A stretch of 64,000 bases of DNA, taken from assembly GCA_018064925.1 (NCBI GenBank), contig JAGHUH010000021.1, forward strand, positions 62,001-126,000, read 5' to 3'. This stretch comes from Candidatus Cacconaster stercorequi (lineage in GTDB: Bacteria > Bacillota > Clostridia > Oscillospirales > Oscillospiraceae). The notes under the pieces were generated by a model, which made no database searches, had not been told where the DNA came from, and saw only the letters and a program-made list of their open reading frames with translations. Positions 1 to 9,952 of the stretch are shown here, piece by piece; position 1 is the stretch's first letter; each line of letters begins with the position of its first letter. The position numbers were made by a program, and so were the translations under genes.

Positions 1-23
1 ACGGTATATGAGGAGGTAAAAGA

Positions 24-785
24 ATGTTCGGTATTGCAAGAATACTTTTTTTGATCGTAATCATTGTGGCACTCGTGGTGTTTGTGTATTATCTTTTGTA
101 TTCCCGCCGCATCAATGCAAAAATAGCAAGCGAGGAAATCGAAGGAAGACGTATGATCGACATCCCAAGCCTGATTCGTACAGTTGTCATTGTCGCTTTG
201 ATAATTTACGCTCTGATTATTACAATTACTGTAATATCCAGCGAAAAGCAAGAGAGTGTTGAAAATCGAGACGGCTTTTCGGTAATTGATTTGTCGGATT
301 ATACCTATAGTGCTTACGACGGAACACTTGTTGACACAGACGCCTCATATGTAAAAAATTATTCTAGGGAAAGCAATGAGGGATATCAAAAAAATATAGT
401 ACAGGATGGGGACTTTACTTTTACTGCTTTTACACGCACTGGAGAACATGACGTCTATCACCCCGATTTTTTCTGCTTTGTAGATTACACCGGAGAAGAT
501 GGAGCTAATCTTTCTTTATACGAATATTATGAGTTTATAGATACTATTACGGCAGAGAGATATGGTGGAATCGGATCTGGAGGCGGCATTGAAGAAAGCT
601 TCCTTATAATTGGCAATATCAATGAGACAGAATCATTTAAGATTACCTTATCACTTCTTGACGGTAAAGGTGAGGAATCATATTCTGAAGCCGATAGAAA
701 AGCTTACGAAGAAGATAAGGGCAACTTCCCTTCTGCTGCGGATTATGCATTGTCCACTGGTAGTGTTGTAATTACTGTTCAATAA
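24..785 (+). CDS. Hypothetical membrane protein with two N-terminal TM segments
   Basis: 253-aa ORF, RBS-like aggaggtaaaag upstream, hydrophobic N-terminal segments. Confidence 0.7.
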   Translation: MFGIARILFLIVIIVALVVFVYYLLYSRRINAKIASEEIEGRRMIDIPSLIRTVVIVALIIYALIITITVISSEKQESVENRDGFSVIDLSDYTYSAYDGTLVDTDASYVKNYSRESNEGYQKNIVQDGDFTFTAFTRTGEHDVYHPDFFCFVDYTGEDGANLSLYEYYEFIDTITAERYGGIGSGGGIEESFLIIGNINETESFKITLSLLDGKGEESYSEADRKAYEEDKGNFPSAADYALSTGSVVITVQ

Positions 786-880
786 GATAATGTTGAATAA
801 CATAGCAGCCGGGTACGCAAATACCCGGCTGCTGTTTTATGTACGCACCGCCGAAAACGGCGGTGTTGGTGTCTGATGTC

Positions 881-2290
881 TTATCGTTCGTCCCTGTCGC
901 GGTAGGAACGCTTCGGAGACTTTTGCGCCTCGTCCCGTATCCTGTGAAGCTGTGCCACAACGCTCCTGCGCTCCGGCGGCTTCTTTTCTTCGGCTGGCTT
1001 TCCTTCGACCTGCTGTTTCCATTCCGCAAGCTCCCACTCATAACGCTTTACTATGCTCTCAGCCTTATTGTAGGCGGCCATGAATGCCTGCCCGTCGGGG
1101 TAGCCCTGTTCCTGTACCATGCGGGAAATCCTGTCTTTGAGATCGCTGACCTTCTGTTCAGCGGTCTCTATTTTTTCTTCAATCGCTTTTCTCTCCTTGC
1201 TTTTAAAAATGCCTGTGGTTTCTGCAAGCTGTGCTCTCAGTTCCGGCAGCTCGGTGTCCTGTATCTGCTTGATTTCCGATGCACACTTTCTGAGCCGGTG
1301 CAAAAGCTCTTTCATCTCTTTGAATACTGCCATGTCGATACCGGGCTTTGGTTTCGGCGGCAGCTTTGCCTGACGGATTAAAACCTCCAAAATCGACTTT
1401 GCTTTCTGCACGATGGTGCGGAATAAACCCGGCAGCCATCCGTGTTCAGAAATGGAGTATTTACTCCTGTTTTGGATCTCCTCGTGCTTGATTTCGAGTA
1501 CCTTTTCTTCCGGTACGCCGACCACCAATGCAAGATCAGCTGTGCGATTCCAGTCCTGGCGTGCTTCATTGTCAGCACGTATTTCTTCTGCCAGAGGATT
1601 GTTCCTGCCGATCTTCTTTGTCGGCAGATATACGCTGCTCCGGTCGAATACGGCAAGCTTTTCTTCCTCCCTGACATGAAGGTTGATCTGTTCGGTCAGC
1701 AGCTCCTTTACCTCTGCCAGAAAGCCCTTGCTTTTGAAAAAGGTGTCTTTTGTCGTAAACATGTGCTGTTCGTAGATTTCCCCTTTGGGGATCACCGTGC
1801 AGCCTTTTCGGATCGTTCCATCTTCTCCCGTGATCTCTTTCTTCGTCCGTACCCGTTTCCCGGTCTCGTCGAAGTACACGGCGCGGGTGGCGATCTTGTT
1901 ATCCGGCGTTTCCAAAAGCCGCCGCTCGGAAAAGATCAGATGGATGTGATAGTTGGTCTTTGTCTTGTTGTAGTGGAGTGCGGAAGTACATTCCACTCCG
2001 TACTGCCCTTTGAACTTCTCGGTGAACTCTTTCAGTACCTCGTCGGGATCATATTCAGTGTAATTCTCCGGCAGGGCGATAATCAGTTCCCTTGCCTCGA
2101 TACATTTTCCCTCAGTGCCGCATCGTTTGAACTCCTGCCTGCTTTCCCTTGCAAGGCACGTCCAGAACTCGGTATCAGCGGTGTCATAGACGGCGAACAG
2201 ATTTTCCTGTCTGTCCGGGCTTGCGATATAGCTGATGCGTCCTTTCAGATCGGGCAGCTTGCTCATCCGGATGAACGAGTGCCGTGGCAT
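881..2290 (-). CDS. MobA/MobL-type relaxase
   Basis: ORF with SALHYNKTKTNYHIHLIFSERR (His-rich relaxase motif) and coiled C-terminus; next to excisionase/integrase. Confidence 0.8.
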   Translation of the reverse strand: MPRHSFIRMSKLPDLKGRISYIASPDRQENLFAVYDTADTEFWTCLARESRQEFKRCGTEGKCIEARELIIALPENYTEYDPDEVLKEFTEKFKGQYGVECTSALHYNKTKTNYHIHLIFSERRLLETPDNKIATRAVYFDETGKRVRTKKEITGEDGTIRKGCTVIPKGEIYEQHMFTTKDTFFKSKGFLAEVKELLTEQINLHVREEEKLAVFDRSSVYLPTKKIGRNNPLAEEIRADNEARQDWNRTADLALVVGVPEEKVLEIKHEEIQNRSKYSISEHGWLPGLFRTIVQKAKSILEVLIRQAKLPPKPKPGIDMAVFKEMKELLHRLRKCASEIKQIQDTELPELRAQLAETTGIFKSKERKAIEEKIETAEQKVSDLKDRISRMVQEQGYPDGQAFMAAYNKAESIVKRYEWELAEWKQQVEGKPAEEKKPPERRSVVAQLHRIRDEAQKSPKRSYRDRDER

Positions 2291-2541
2291 GGTTCATCAC
2301 CGTTCTTTTTTGCAACTGCATACGGCAGTTGCCGCTGCGGGAGTGGTCAGTGACCAGCAGAGCAGCGATAGAAAAATGCCGCAGCATTTTTCTCTGTATC
2401 GAATGTGAAGGATACTTCCCGAACACTCGATACAGGCCCTCCGCAGGAGCGAAATACCCGGAGTACGAACCGTCAGGTTTGTGCGAGGGGTGTATTTCGC
2501 TCTCAGACGGCGAGGCCTTGAGAGACTGCTTTTCGTAAGCA

Positions 2542-2757
2542 TCATACCACCTCCTTTACTTCGTCCCTGCATCGTAAGTTTCTTCCCTGGTTGACGGTCA
2601 TGAAACGCTCCAGTGTATCCGTCCGGATAATGGTTTTTCGTCCGACCTTGAGTACCGGGAGCTTGCCCCAATCCACCAAAGCACGCATGGTGTTTCGTCC
2701 GATCCCGGACATTTCTGCCGCTTCTTCAATAGTCATACCGATTTTTGCAACGCTCAT
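2542..2757 (-). CDS. Helix-turn-helix excisionase-like DNA-binding protein
   Basis: 71 aa; MTIEEAAEMSGIGRNTMRALVDWGKLPVLKVGRKTIIRTDTLERFM is MerR/Xis-like HTH. Confidence 0.8.
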   Translation of the reverse strand: MSVAKIGMTIEEAAEMSGIGRNTMRALVDWGKLPVLKVGRKTIIRTDTLERFMTVNQGRNLRCRDEVKEVV

Positions 2758-2806
2758 ATCTTCTTTCTCCTTTCAATAGTTCTCATCCTGCAACGATGGT
2801 AAGTAT

Positions 2807-2835
2807 AGTATACGCAATCTGCTATCACTTGTCAA
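2807..2835 (-). promoter_or_regulatory. Predicted sigma-A promoter for excisionase/relaxase
   Basis: Minus strand TTGACA-N17-TATACT. Confidence 0.65.
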
Positions 2836-2887
2836 CTCGTTTTGCAACGTATTAAAAAGAAAATATGAAAAAAGTTGCAAATTGCTA

Positions 2888-2916
2888 TTGCAAACTGCAA
2901 CGGCATGTGCTATACT
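2888..2916 (+). promoter_or_regulatory. Predicted sigma-A promoter of the XRE regulator, embedded in repeated TTGCAA(C) motifs
   Basis: TTGCAA-N17-TATACT; multiple gttgcaa/ttgcaa motifs at ~2840-2900 suggest operator sites. Confidence 0.6.
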
Positions 2917-2940
2917 AACGTCAGTGAGGTGAATAAGCCT

Positions 2941-3606
2941 ATGACAAAAGATAACAACTTCACCGCAAAACAGGTCGGTGAAAGAATCAGAGAACGCAGG
3001 ACGGAACTGCGGCTGTCCATGAGCCAGCTCGGAGATCGTCTCGGCGTAAACAAATCCACCATACAGAGATACGAGACAGGCGGCGTCGATCCGGAAAGAA
3101 CGATCCTTATCGTGCCGATTGCAGAAGCGCTGGAAACGACACCGGAATGGCTGACGGGCAAGTCTGACGCCAAGGAATACGATAGCTATACTCTGTGCAA
3201 GAAGGCTATCGAGCAGCACATTTCGGACTACCTTGACAGCATGACAAGTGCCGTACAGGGGCAGCCGCATCAGCAGCTCCTGACAACCTTCCTCGGTGAG
3301 ATCGTCGATCTCTATGCTCTGTTCTGTGAGCACTTCGCAGCGGCTATGAAAGAGGTAGACAAGATCGCAGAGGATGAAGGACTGAAAGAATCTCTGAGAC
3401 GGTATGCGATAGAATCCGGAGCAATCACGGAAAAGGTCTATCGCAAAGAGATGGAAGCACCCGTGGAAGATATGAAACGATTTATGGACGGTCTTTTACA
3501 TATCTACGATGAGGGACGCACCAATGTAAAGATCGGCGACCTCCTCGGGATCAAGCAGGAAGCGATGAGAAGGCTTCCTGAAAAAGACGAATCCGTGGCA
3601 CCTTGA
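2941..3606 (+). CDS. XRE-family transcriptional regulator
   Basis: HTH: VGERIRERRTELRLSMSQLGDRLGVNKSTIQRYETGGVDPERTIL; the ORF extends to 2875 but MTKDNN at 2941 is the likelier start. Confidence 0.8.
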   Translation: MTKDNNFTAKQVGERIRERRTELRLSMSQLGDRLGVNKSTIQRYETGGVDPERTILIVPIAEALETTPEWLTGKSDAKEYDSYTLCKKAIEQHISDYLDSMTSAVQGQPHQQLLTTFLGEIVDLYALFCEHFAAAMKEVDKIAEDEGLKESLRRYAIESGAITEKVYRKEMEAPVEDMKRFMDGLLHIYDEGRTNVKIGDLLGIKQEAMRRLPEKDESVAP

Positions 3607-3699
3607 CAACAGAGTTTACCGGCTGATCTCAGCCGATAACGAATAAAGCGTATATGTCACAGACCCGGCTGCCACGGATAGAAAGGAGAATTATTATCT

Positions 3700-4995
3700 A
3701 TGGCAAAAGGTTCTGTGAGAAAGAAAGGAAGCAAGTGGTACTACCGCTTCTATGTGGAAGATGAAAGCGGGAAGCTTGTACAGCGTGAGTTTGCGGGAAC
3801 GGCAAGCAAGAGCGAGACGGAAGCCATGCTCCGCAAGGCAATGGAGGATTATGAGGCGAAGAAGTTCGTGGCAAAATCCGAAAACGTCACCGTGGGGCAG
3901 CTCCTGGACATGTGGGTGGAGGAAGAACTGAAGCCCGGCAGTCTCAGTAACGGAACGGTATCTGCGTATCAGGGAACGGTGGGACGCATCAAGCAGTTTC
4001 CCATTGGAGACCGTAAGCTGAAAACCGTAACCCCGGAGCATCTGCAATCGTTCCTTAATCTGCTCTCCTTCGGAGGGATCGATGCGAACGGAAAAGAGGT
4101 CAAGCCCATCAGTAAAGGGTATATGCGCCTCTTCTCGGCGGTGCTGCAAGGTGCGTTCCGGTTTGCGGTATTCCCCAAGCGGCTCTTAAGCTACAACCCC
4201 ATGCAGTATGTAGTCATGCGGAAGAAGCAGGAAAGCTACGAACTGTTCTCGGATGACAACAGCGACGAGCTGGCCGTTCCTACCATCACCTATGAGCAAT
4301 ACACAGTTCTGACGGACTGGCTCAAAAAGAAGAACAATCCGGCGCTGCTCCCCATTCAGATTGCCTACTTCACCGGGCTTCGGATCGGAGAGGTCTGTGC
4401 CCTGACCTGGCAGGACATTGACCTGAAAGAACAGGTCATCACGGTACGGCGCAGTATGCGGTACAACGGGGCAAGGCACAAGACGGAGATCGGCCCCACC
4501 AAGCGGAGCAAGATCCGCACGGTGGACTTCTGTGACACACTGGCGGAAATCCTGAAAGAAGCGAAAAGGGAACAGCACAAAAACCGCTTCAAGTACGGAG
4601 AGCTTTACAGCCTGAACTACTGCAAAGAGGTACAGGAGAAGGGCCGCAGCTACTACGAACTGTACACGCTGGGAATGACGGAAGAAGTACCGGAGGATTA
4701 CAAGGAACTCTCCTTTGTCTGCCTCCGTCCTGACGGGGCTTATGAATCCGCAAGCACGGTCAGCATCATGTGCAGGACGGCGCAGGAGAAGGTTCCGGGC
4801 CTTGAAGACTTCCACTTCCATACACTCAGACACACGTTCACAAGTAACCTGCTCTCTAACGGCGCACAGCCGAAGGACGTACAGGAGCTTCTGGGACATG
4901 CGGATGTGAGTACCACGATGAATATCTACGCACACGCGACAAAGGAAGCAAAACGCTCCTCTGCAAGACTGCTGGACAAAGTGGTCGGCGAATAA
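3700..4995 (+). CDS. Tyrosine recombinase/integrase (Tn916-like)
   Basis: AMKGSVRKK-type N-terminus ([18 protein letters not shown]), catalytic [13 protein letters not shown] and [15 protein letters not shown]...[16 protein letters not shown]. Confidence 0.93.
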   Translation: MAKGSVRKKGSKWYYRFYVEDESGKLVQREFAGTASKSETEAMLRKAMEDYEAKKFVAKSENVTVGQLLDMWVEEELKPGSLSNGTVSAYQGTVGRIKQFPIGDRKLKTVTPEHLQSFLNLLSFGGIDANGKEVKPISKGYMRLFSAVLQGAFRFAVFPKRLLSYNPMQYVVMRKKQESYELFSDDNSDELAVPTITYEQYTVLTDWLKKKNNPALLPIQIAYFTGLRIGEVCALTWQDIDLKEQVITVRRSMRYNGARHKTEIGPTKRSKIRTVDFCDTLAEILKEAKREQHKNRFKYGELYSLNYCKEVQEKGRSYYELYTLGMTEEVPEDYKELSFVCLRPDGAYESASTVSIMCRTAQEKVPGLEDFHFHTLRHTFTSNLLSNGAQPKDVQELLGHADVSTTMNIYAHATKEAKRSSARLLDKVVGE

Positions 4996-5145
4996 AAAAG
5001 AAAAGCTTTCCCTTGTTTTGCCGGATAAGGGCAAAAACAAGGGAAAGCAGTCGAAATCGGAGCGTTAAAACCGCGATTTTCCTTGAAATATCAGGGGCTT
5101 TGGAGATTGGGATAGATAAATCATAATTTACAGGAGTACATAAAG

Positions 5146-6267
5146 ATGGAAAAGAAAAGAATTACTGCTGTCGATGTAATGAGGGGACTTTCCCTCATCG
5201 GAATGATGCTTGTCAATCTTACACCGGATGAGGGACTTTCCTTTCCTGCTCTGGTGCATACCGAATGGTCGGGGATATCTCTGGCTGACTGTTTCTTCCC
5301 GTGCTTTCTGTTTCTGTGCGGCGTTTCGGCGGCAATCAATGCCGAACGCAAGCTGTATGGAAAGACATGGCTGCGGGATGCACTCAAGCGTGGTCTGTCC
5401 CTGATTCTGATTGGAATGATATATAATCACATTTCCTGCATCTGGGCGCTGATTTTCAATTCCGGTTACGGTTTCAATGAGTTTCTTACAGACATCACCC
5501 GTTATTTCAGACCTTTCGGCGTTTTGCAAAGGATCGGCTTTGCCTACATCTTCGGGGTAATCATCTGGCATTTTCTCAAGAGTAAGCGTGCTAACCTCAT
5601 CGCGGCTCTCGGAATCCTGGCTCTCACCACTCTCGGTTTCTTCCTCTATCAGCCCTCGGCACCTTTCTCCGAGACGTCCAACATCAGCATTTGGATGGAC
5701 CAGATTCTCCAGGGAAGCGACCATAATTATCTGCAGAAGATATTTGACCCCGAAGGGCTGTACGGCAACTTCACGGCGATTGCATCCATACTTATCGGAA
5801 TGTGTGCAGGCACCATGCTGAAAGAACGCGATCACATGGGACTTGTGAGAACAGGCGGATTTCTTTCCCTCGGCGGTTGGTTTGTCAGCGCCTTTGTACC
5901 TGCCTCCAAGCCTCTCTGGACCGCATCCTATGTGCTGATTCTGTCAGGCTGCTTTATGATCATCCTCTCCATGCTTGATGACCTTATGAACAGATCCGCA
6001 CATGCCGAAAAATGGCTGAAACTGCCTGAAATTCTCGGCGCTCATTCCATGCTGACTTATCTTATAAGCGGCACCGTGGAAGCCCTGCTCAACTCGGTGA
6101 AGGTGGGAGAAGGCAATCTGTATCATTTTCTCTGGGAACGGACAGTATGGATGCCGAAGGCTCCATCTCTTTCCTGTCTTATCGGCTCTCTTTGCGTAAT
6201 AGCGTTCGTGTGTGCCATCGTTCTTATTGTTGTTAAAGTGAAAAAGATGCAAATGAAAAACTCCTAA
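5146..6267 (+). CDS. DUF5009/heparan-alpha-glucosaminide N-acetyltransferase-like membrane acyltransferase
   Basis: MEKKRITAVDVMRGLSLIGMMLVNL N-terminus, multiple TM segments. Confidence 0.75.
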   Translation: MEKKRITAVDVMRGLSLIGMMLVNLTPDEGLSFPALVHTEWSGISLADCFFPCFLFLCGVSAAINAERKLYGKTWLRDALKRGLSLILIGMIYNHISCIWALIFNSGYGFNEFLTDITRYFRPFGVLQRIGFAYIFGVIIWHFLKSKRANLIAALGILALTTLGFFLYQPSAPFSETSNISIWMDQILQGSDHNYLQKIFDPEGLYGNFTAIASILIGMCAGTMLKERDHMGLVRTGGFLSLGGWFVSAFVPASKPLWTASYVLILSGCFMIILSMLDDLMNRSAHAEKWLKLPEILGAHSMLTYLISGTVEALLNSVKVGEGNLYHFLWERTVWMPKAPSLSCLIGSLCVIAFVCAIVLIVVKVKKMQMKNS

Positions 6268-6414
6268 GAACTTTTTTGATTACGATGACGGCGACTTTGC
6301 ACATTCGATTTCCGATAATATGGCGATGGGCTCTCCGTTGACGGATGCCCAAGCATCGACATTTGAATTTTAGATGGGTATAATTGGACTATAAAAATTC
6401 AGGAGGATGAGGGT

Positions 6415-6507
6415 GTGTCAAAAATCAATTATAATCAAAGAGCAGAAGAATTGGCGAAAGAACTATTAGGAAAGAAGATATGTTTTGGCAATAAAGAATA
6501 TATGTAG
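6415..6507 (+). pseudogene. Truncated 5' end of a 3-methyladenine-DNA-glycosylase-like gene
   Basis: AGGAGG RBS then GTG start: VSKINYNQRAEELAKELLGKKICFGNKEYM*; sequence switches to IS256-like remnant. Confidence 0.5.
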
Positions 6508-6840
6508 CGTGACATCGCCGGAGGTGGTGGTCAGGTTCCGGTCATAGTGGCCGCTGCGGTAACCCTGACGGGCTTCGCTGCGCTCGTAGCGCGCTGCCTG
6601 GATGAGAGACTCGGCCTCTTTCTCCAGCAGCTCGTTCCGTGTTTCCTCCACGCTACCGCGGACTAATTCTTTCAATTGTCCCTTGATTACTTCCTCATTC
6701 AGTTGTACAATTTTCCCGGACATAGTTTGCAGTCTCCTTTCAGAATGTTTGTGTCGCAACTTCATTCTAACAGAGTCTGCAAGCTGTGTCTTTCTATTTT
6801 TTCAATTTGCGCAACTTATTGTACCTTGTATTATAAAGTG
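6505..6840 (-). mobile_element. IS256-family (mutator) transposase N-terminal remnant
   Basis: Reads MSGKIVQLNEEVIKGQLKELVRGSVEETRNELLEKEAESLIQAARYERSEARQGYRSGHYDRNLTTTSGDVTLH then ends. Confidence 0.8.
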
Positions 6841-7032
6841 GTAAAATCTGGCATCTGAAATCTTCGCATCTGCCGCTTGCGGCGCAAGAAGAAAATCTTA
6901 TCTCGCTGCACATTTTCGTTATGCTCGAAGCTTCGCGCCTGCGGGTCGATATTGCCGTAAAATGAATTAGAAAACCGTCACTTGCCCAAGTGCGGTTTCC
7001 TCGTTTTTACATGCGGCAAATTATTCAAAAAA

Positions 7033-7061
7033 GCAGTTTGTGCAAAACTTGCACAAACTGC
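7033..7061 (-). terminator. Rho-independent terminator downstream of the RNA-repair locus
   Basis: gcagtttgtgc-aaaactt-gcacaaactgc, 11-bp stem flanked by A/T tracts on both sides. Confidence 0.85.
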
Positions 7062-7071
7062 TTTTTGTCAT

Positions 7072-8544
7072 TTACGCAGAGATGGGTGCGTACCGCTCGG
7101 CGCCGATGGTGTCCATCATCATCGAATACGGCGTGACATTCTCGCCACCAACGACCATGGAAAACAATCTGGGAGTGCAGCCGGAAATCAGCGCCACGCC
7201 CTGCTCGTTTTTCCTCACGGGCTGCTGACGGTTACGGCTGTCCACATTCCAGAACACCAGCTTGGGCAGCACATAGCCGTACTTGGCAAAGAGCCGCTTG
7301 GCGTAGTCGAAGTTTTTTACCTGCGCTCCATCGGCACAGTTGTCGAATTCCATATCGGACACGATATAGATGGTGGACGGCATCTCACTTTGCGGCACGC
7401 GATGCTTCACCGCCGTATTTAGGATCAGCTCAAACACCCTCTGGATATTCGTGTTGCTGCACTCGTTGAACTGTGCGCAGTAGCGCACCTTTTCCACGAT
7501 ATCCGCACCCTTGATCTCCACCAGCTGCGGGCGGGTGGAGAAGGTGATGAAATGATTATGGAACACACCGCGGTTGCGCTCGGCGAAATAGATGCCCAAG
7601 GACATAGCCACCGTTTCCGGTATAGGTTTGCTACCACCATACATGGAGCCGGAGCCATCCACCACGACCAGCGCATTTTCATCGCCTGCAAAATTCTCCA
7701 ACGCGTTCCAGGTGACATCCATACTGCGGCGAGCGTCCTCGCTCACATTCGCCATACCGAAACCGCGAAAGCAGGGTGCAATCACCTCATAGGGCATCAG
7801 CGTACCGGTATGCAGCGTTGCGCTGCCTTGTTCCACGCGCTCCATAAACGCACAGTAACGCTCACGGTCATTACGCATGAAGGCGCTGCGATATTTGAAC
7901 ATAGCCTTGGAGGGCTGCTTGGCGTAGTCGAAGGAATAATCCCGCTCACGCAGGTTGTTTTCCAAAATGCGAATCCTCTCGCGCAGCTTTACCAGTGTCT
8001 TGCGATAGGTCGCATCCGTCATGCCCAGAGCCCGCGCCACGCGCTTGGCGGCGCGGACGGTATCGGCATTGGACGCATTGATGGACGGCATCCACTTGGC
8101 CAGCAGCGATACCTCGCCGCCCTCTGCAAGCGCCAGCATATCCTTTGCCAACTGCTGCTTGATGCAAAGCAATGCATCCTTTTCGCACGCGGTATCCAGC
8201 AGGGACAGCAAATCATCATAGCGGCCGTATTCCGCAATATAGCGGATGTTCTTCCGGAGAGAAGCAGGCTCGTTGTCTGCCAGCCACCGGATGATGACGC
8301 GGAACACGCAGCGCTCGCCCAGACCGCCACGCACATCTCGGCCGAAGAAGAGGATCTTCATGGCAGTATCTGCATCCTCCGTATAGGCGCGGACAAAGCG
8401 GCTGATGATTTCCTCATCGGACTGTCTGCGAATCGCGCCAATGGTGGCAAACAGGTCCAGGCAGTCCGACATCGTGGTTTCGTATGTAGCCGCACCGTTT
8501 TCGGTGCGCGTCATATTGGCTTCCTTTTTCAGCAGTTCTAACAT
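7072..8544 (-). CDS. DUF2828/TROVE-like (Ro60-related) protein with C-terminal vWA domain
   Basis: N-terminal helical repeat region (ILFFGRDVRGGLGERCVFRVIIRWLAD...YIAEYGRYDDLLSLLD...LLAKWMPSINASN...PSKAMFKYRSAFMRND), vWA MIDAS DGSGSMYGGS; start moved to MLELLKK (8544) because AGGAGG lies just upstream and the longer ORF would overlap an RNA element. Confidence 0.85.
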   Translation of the reverse strand: MLELLKKEANMTRTENGAATYETTMSDCLDLFATIGAIRRQSDEEIISRFVRAYTEDADTAMKILFFGRDVRGGLGERCVFRVIIRWLADNEPASLRKNIRYIAEYGRYDDLLSLLDTACEKDALLCIKQQLAKDMLALAEGGEVSLLAKWMPSINASNADTVRAAKRVARALGMTDATYRKTLVKLRERIRILENNLRERDYSFDYAKQPSKAMFKYRSAFMRNDRERYCAFMERVEQGSATLHTGTLMPYEVIAPCFRGFGMANVSEDARRSMDVTWNALENFAGDENALVVVDGSGSMYGGSKPIPETVAMSLGIYFAERNRGVFHNHFITFSTRPQLVEIKGADIVEKVRYCAQFNECSNTNIQRVFELILNTAVKHRVPQSEMPSTIYIVSDMEFDNCADGAQVKNFDYAKRLFAKYGYVLPKLVFWNVDSRNRQQPVRKNEQGVALISGCTPRLFSMVVGGENVTPYSMMMDTIGAERYAPISA

Positions 8545-8571
8545 TTCGATCCTCCTATCTTTTCGTATCAC

Positions 8572-8639
8572 AAGGCACATGGGCTTTGCCCTATCCAATC
8601 ATAATATCTGGTGATCATATATGTTGCTGTATGTGCCTT
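8572..8639 (-). ncRNA. tRNA-like/Y-RNA-like element E, between rtcB and the TROVE-like gene
   Basis: Minus strand AAGGCACAT ACAGCAAC...GGGC-AAA-GCCC ATGTGCCTT; perfect 9-bp closing stem; shares ACAGCAA with elements B-D. Confidence 0.65.
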
Positions 8640-8671
8640 TATTGTTATTCCATTATGCGGCAGGCCTTCCG

Positions 8672-9877
8672 TTATCCTGCCTTGAAATTATAGATGGGCT
8701 TGAGCACCTCGATCACATCCACGGATTCGCGGATCACATCGATGATATCCTCCAGCGCCTTATAGGCCATAGGCGCCTCATCCAGAGTCGCCTCACTGAC
8801 GGAGGTGGTATACACGCCCGCCATGGTCTTCTTGTATTCCTCCATGTCCAGCGTTTCCTTCGCCTTATTGCGGGACATGATGCGGCCTGCGCCGTGAGGT
8901 GCAGAGTAGTTCCACGCAGGATTGCCCTTGCCCACCGCCAGCACGCTGCCGTCACGCATATTGATGGGGATCAGCACCTTCTCGCCCTTATGTGCCGCGA
9001 TAGCACCCTTACGGAGAATGCGCTCCTCCACATCGATATAGTTATGGATAGTATGGAAGCTGTCACCGCCGACCATACCGGTCATTTCCAGAATGATCTG
9101 CGCCATAGTTTCGCGGCTCAGTTTGGCAAACTGCTGGCAGATCTCCACATCGTGCAGGTAGTCATCCAAGTACTGCCCGTACACATAACAGAGGTCTGCG
9201 GGGATGGAGGGCTGCTTTGCCTGCCACTCCTCCAGCAGCTTCTTCAGCGTGGACTGGATCTCCTTGCGGCGTCCCTGCTCCTTATAGGTGCGGATGATCT
9301 CATCCCGTGCCTTGAAGAATTCCTCCTTACCAAGGTTCAGGTCAACGGCCAGGTTCTGGTAGTACCCCGCCACCTGTACGCCCAGATTGCGGCTGCCGGA
9401 GTGGATCACCAGATACTTGGTGCCGTCGGCGGCCTCATCGATCTCGATGAAGTGGTTGCCGCTACCCAGCGTTCCCACGCTGCGCTCCAAACGACGCGTA
9501 TCCTTCAGTGCACGGCAGCAGCGCAACTTTGTCAGGTCAAAATGTACCTTCCTGCCATCCCACACATTCATCCCGCTGGGAATATAGTGTGCCGCAGCAT
9601 CCACCTTTTCAAAGTCGATATCGATATTCCCGAGGCAGACCGTATACATACCGCAGCCGATATCCACGCCCACGATATTGGGAACGGCCTTATCGCGGAT
9701 GGTCATGGTGGTGCCGATGGTACAGCCCTTGCCGGCATGCACATCCGGCATAATGCAGATCTGCGAGCCTTCGGTGAACTCGTAGTCGCACATTCTGCGG
9801 ATCTGCTCAATGGCTTCCTCCTCCACAACCTTTGCATAACAAAGTGCGGTATTGACTTTTCCCTTGATCTCAAACAT
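8672..9877 (-). CDS. rtcB: RNA-splicing ligase RtcB
   Basis: MFEIKGKVNTALCYAK...IMPDVHAGKGCTIGTTM...GVDIGCGM...LGSGNHFIEI...HSGSRNLG...SAPHGAGRIMSR; AAGGAG RBS upstream; start at 9877 rather than ORF start 10057. Confidence 0.95.
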   Translation of the reverse strand: MFEIKGKVNTALCYAKVVEEEAIEQIRRMCDYEFTEGSQICIMPDVHAGKGCTIGTTMTIRDKAVPNIVGVDIGCGMYTVCLGNIDIDFEKVDAAAHYIPSGMNVWDGRKVHFDLTKLRCCRALKDTRRLERSVGTLGSGNHFIEIDEAADGTKYLVIHSGSRNLGVQVAGYYQNLAVDLNLGKEEFFKARDEIIRTYKEQGRRKEIQSTLKKLLEEWQAKQPSIPADLCYVYGQYLDDYLHDVEICQQFAKLSRETMAQIILEMTGMVGGDSFHTIHNYIDVEERILRKGAIAAHKGEKVLIPINMRDGSVLAVGKGNPAWNYSAPHGAGRIMSRNKAKETLDMEEYKKTMAGVYTTSVSEATLDEAPMAYKALEDIIDVIRESVDVIEVLKPIYNFKAG

Positions 9878-9902
9878 AACTGTCTGCTCCTTTTTATGTA
9901 AC

Positions 9903-9945
9903 AAGACGCATTTGTCATTCCATATGCAAGTACTGTGTGCGTCTT
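9903..9945 (-). ncRNA. tRNA-like/Y-RNA-like element A (minimal)
   Basis: Minus strand AAGACGCA CACAGTACTTGCATATGGAATGACAAA TGCGTCTT; perfect 8-bp stem; variant ACAGTAC motif. Confidence 0.5.
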
Positions 9946-9952
9946 TATGAAC

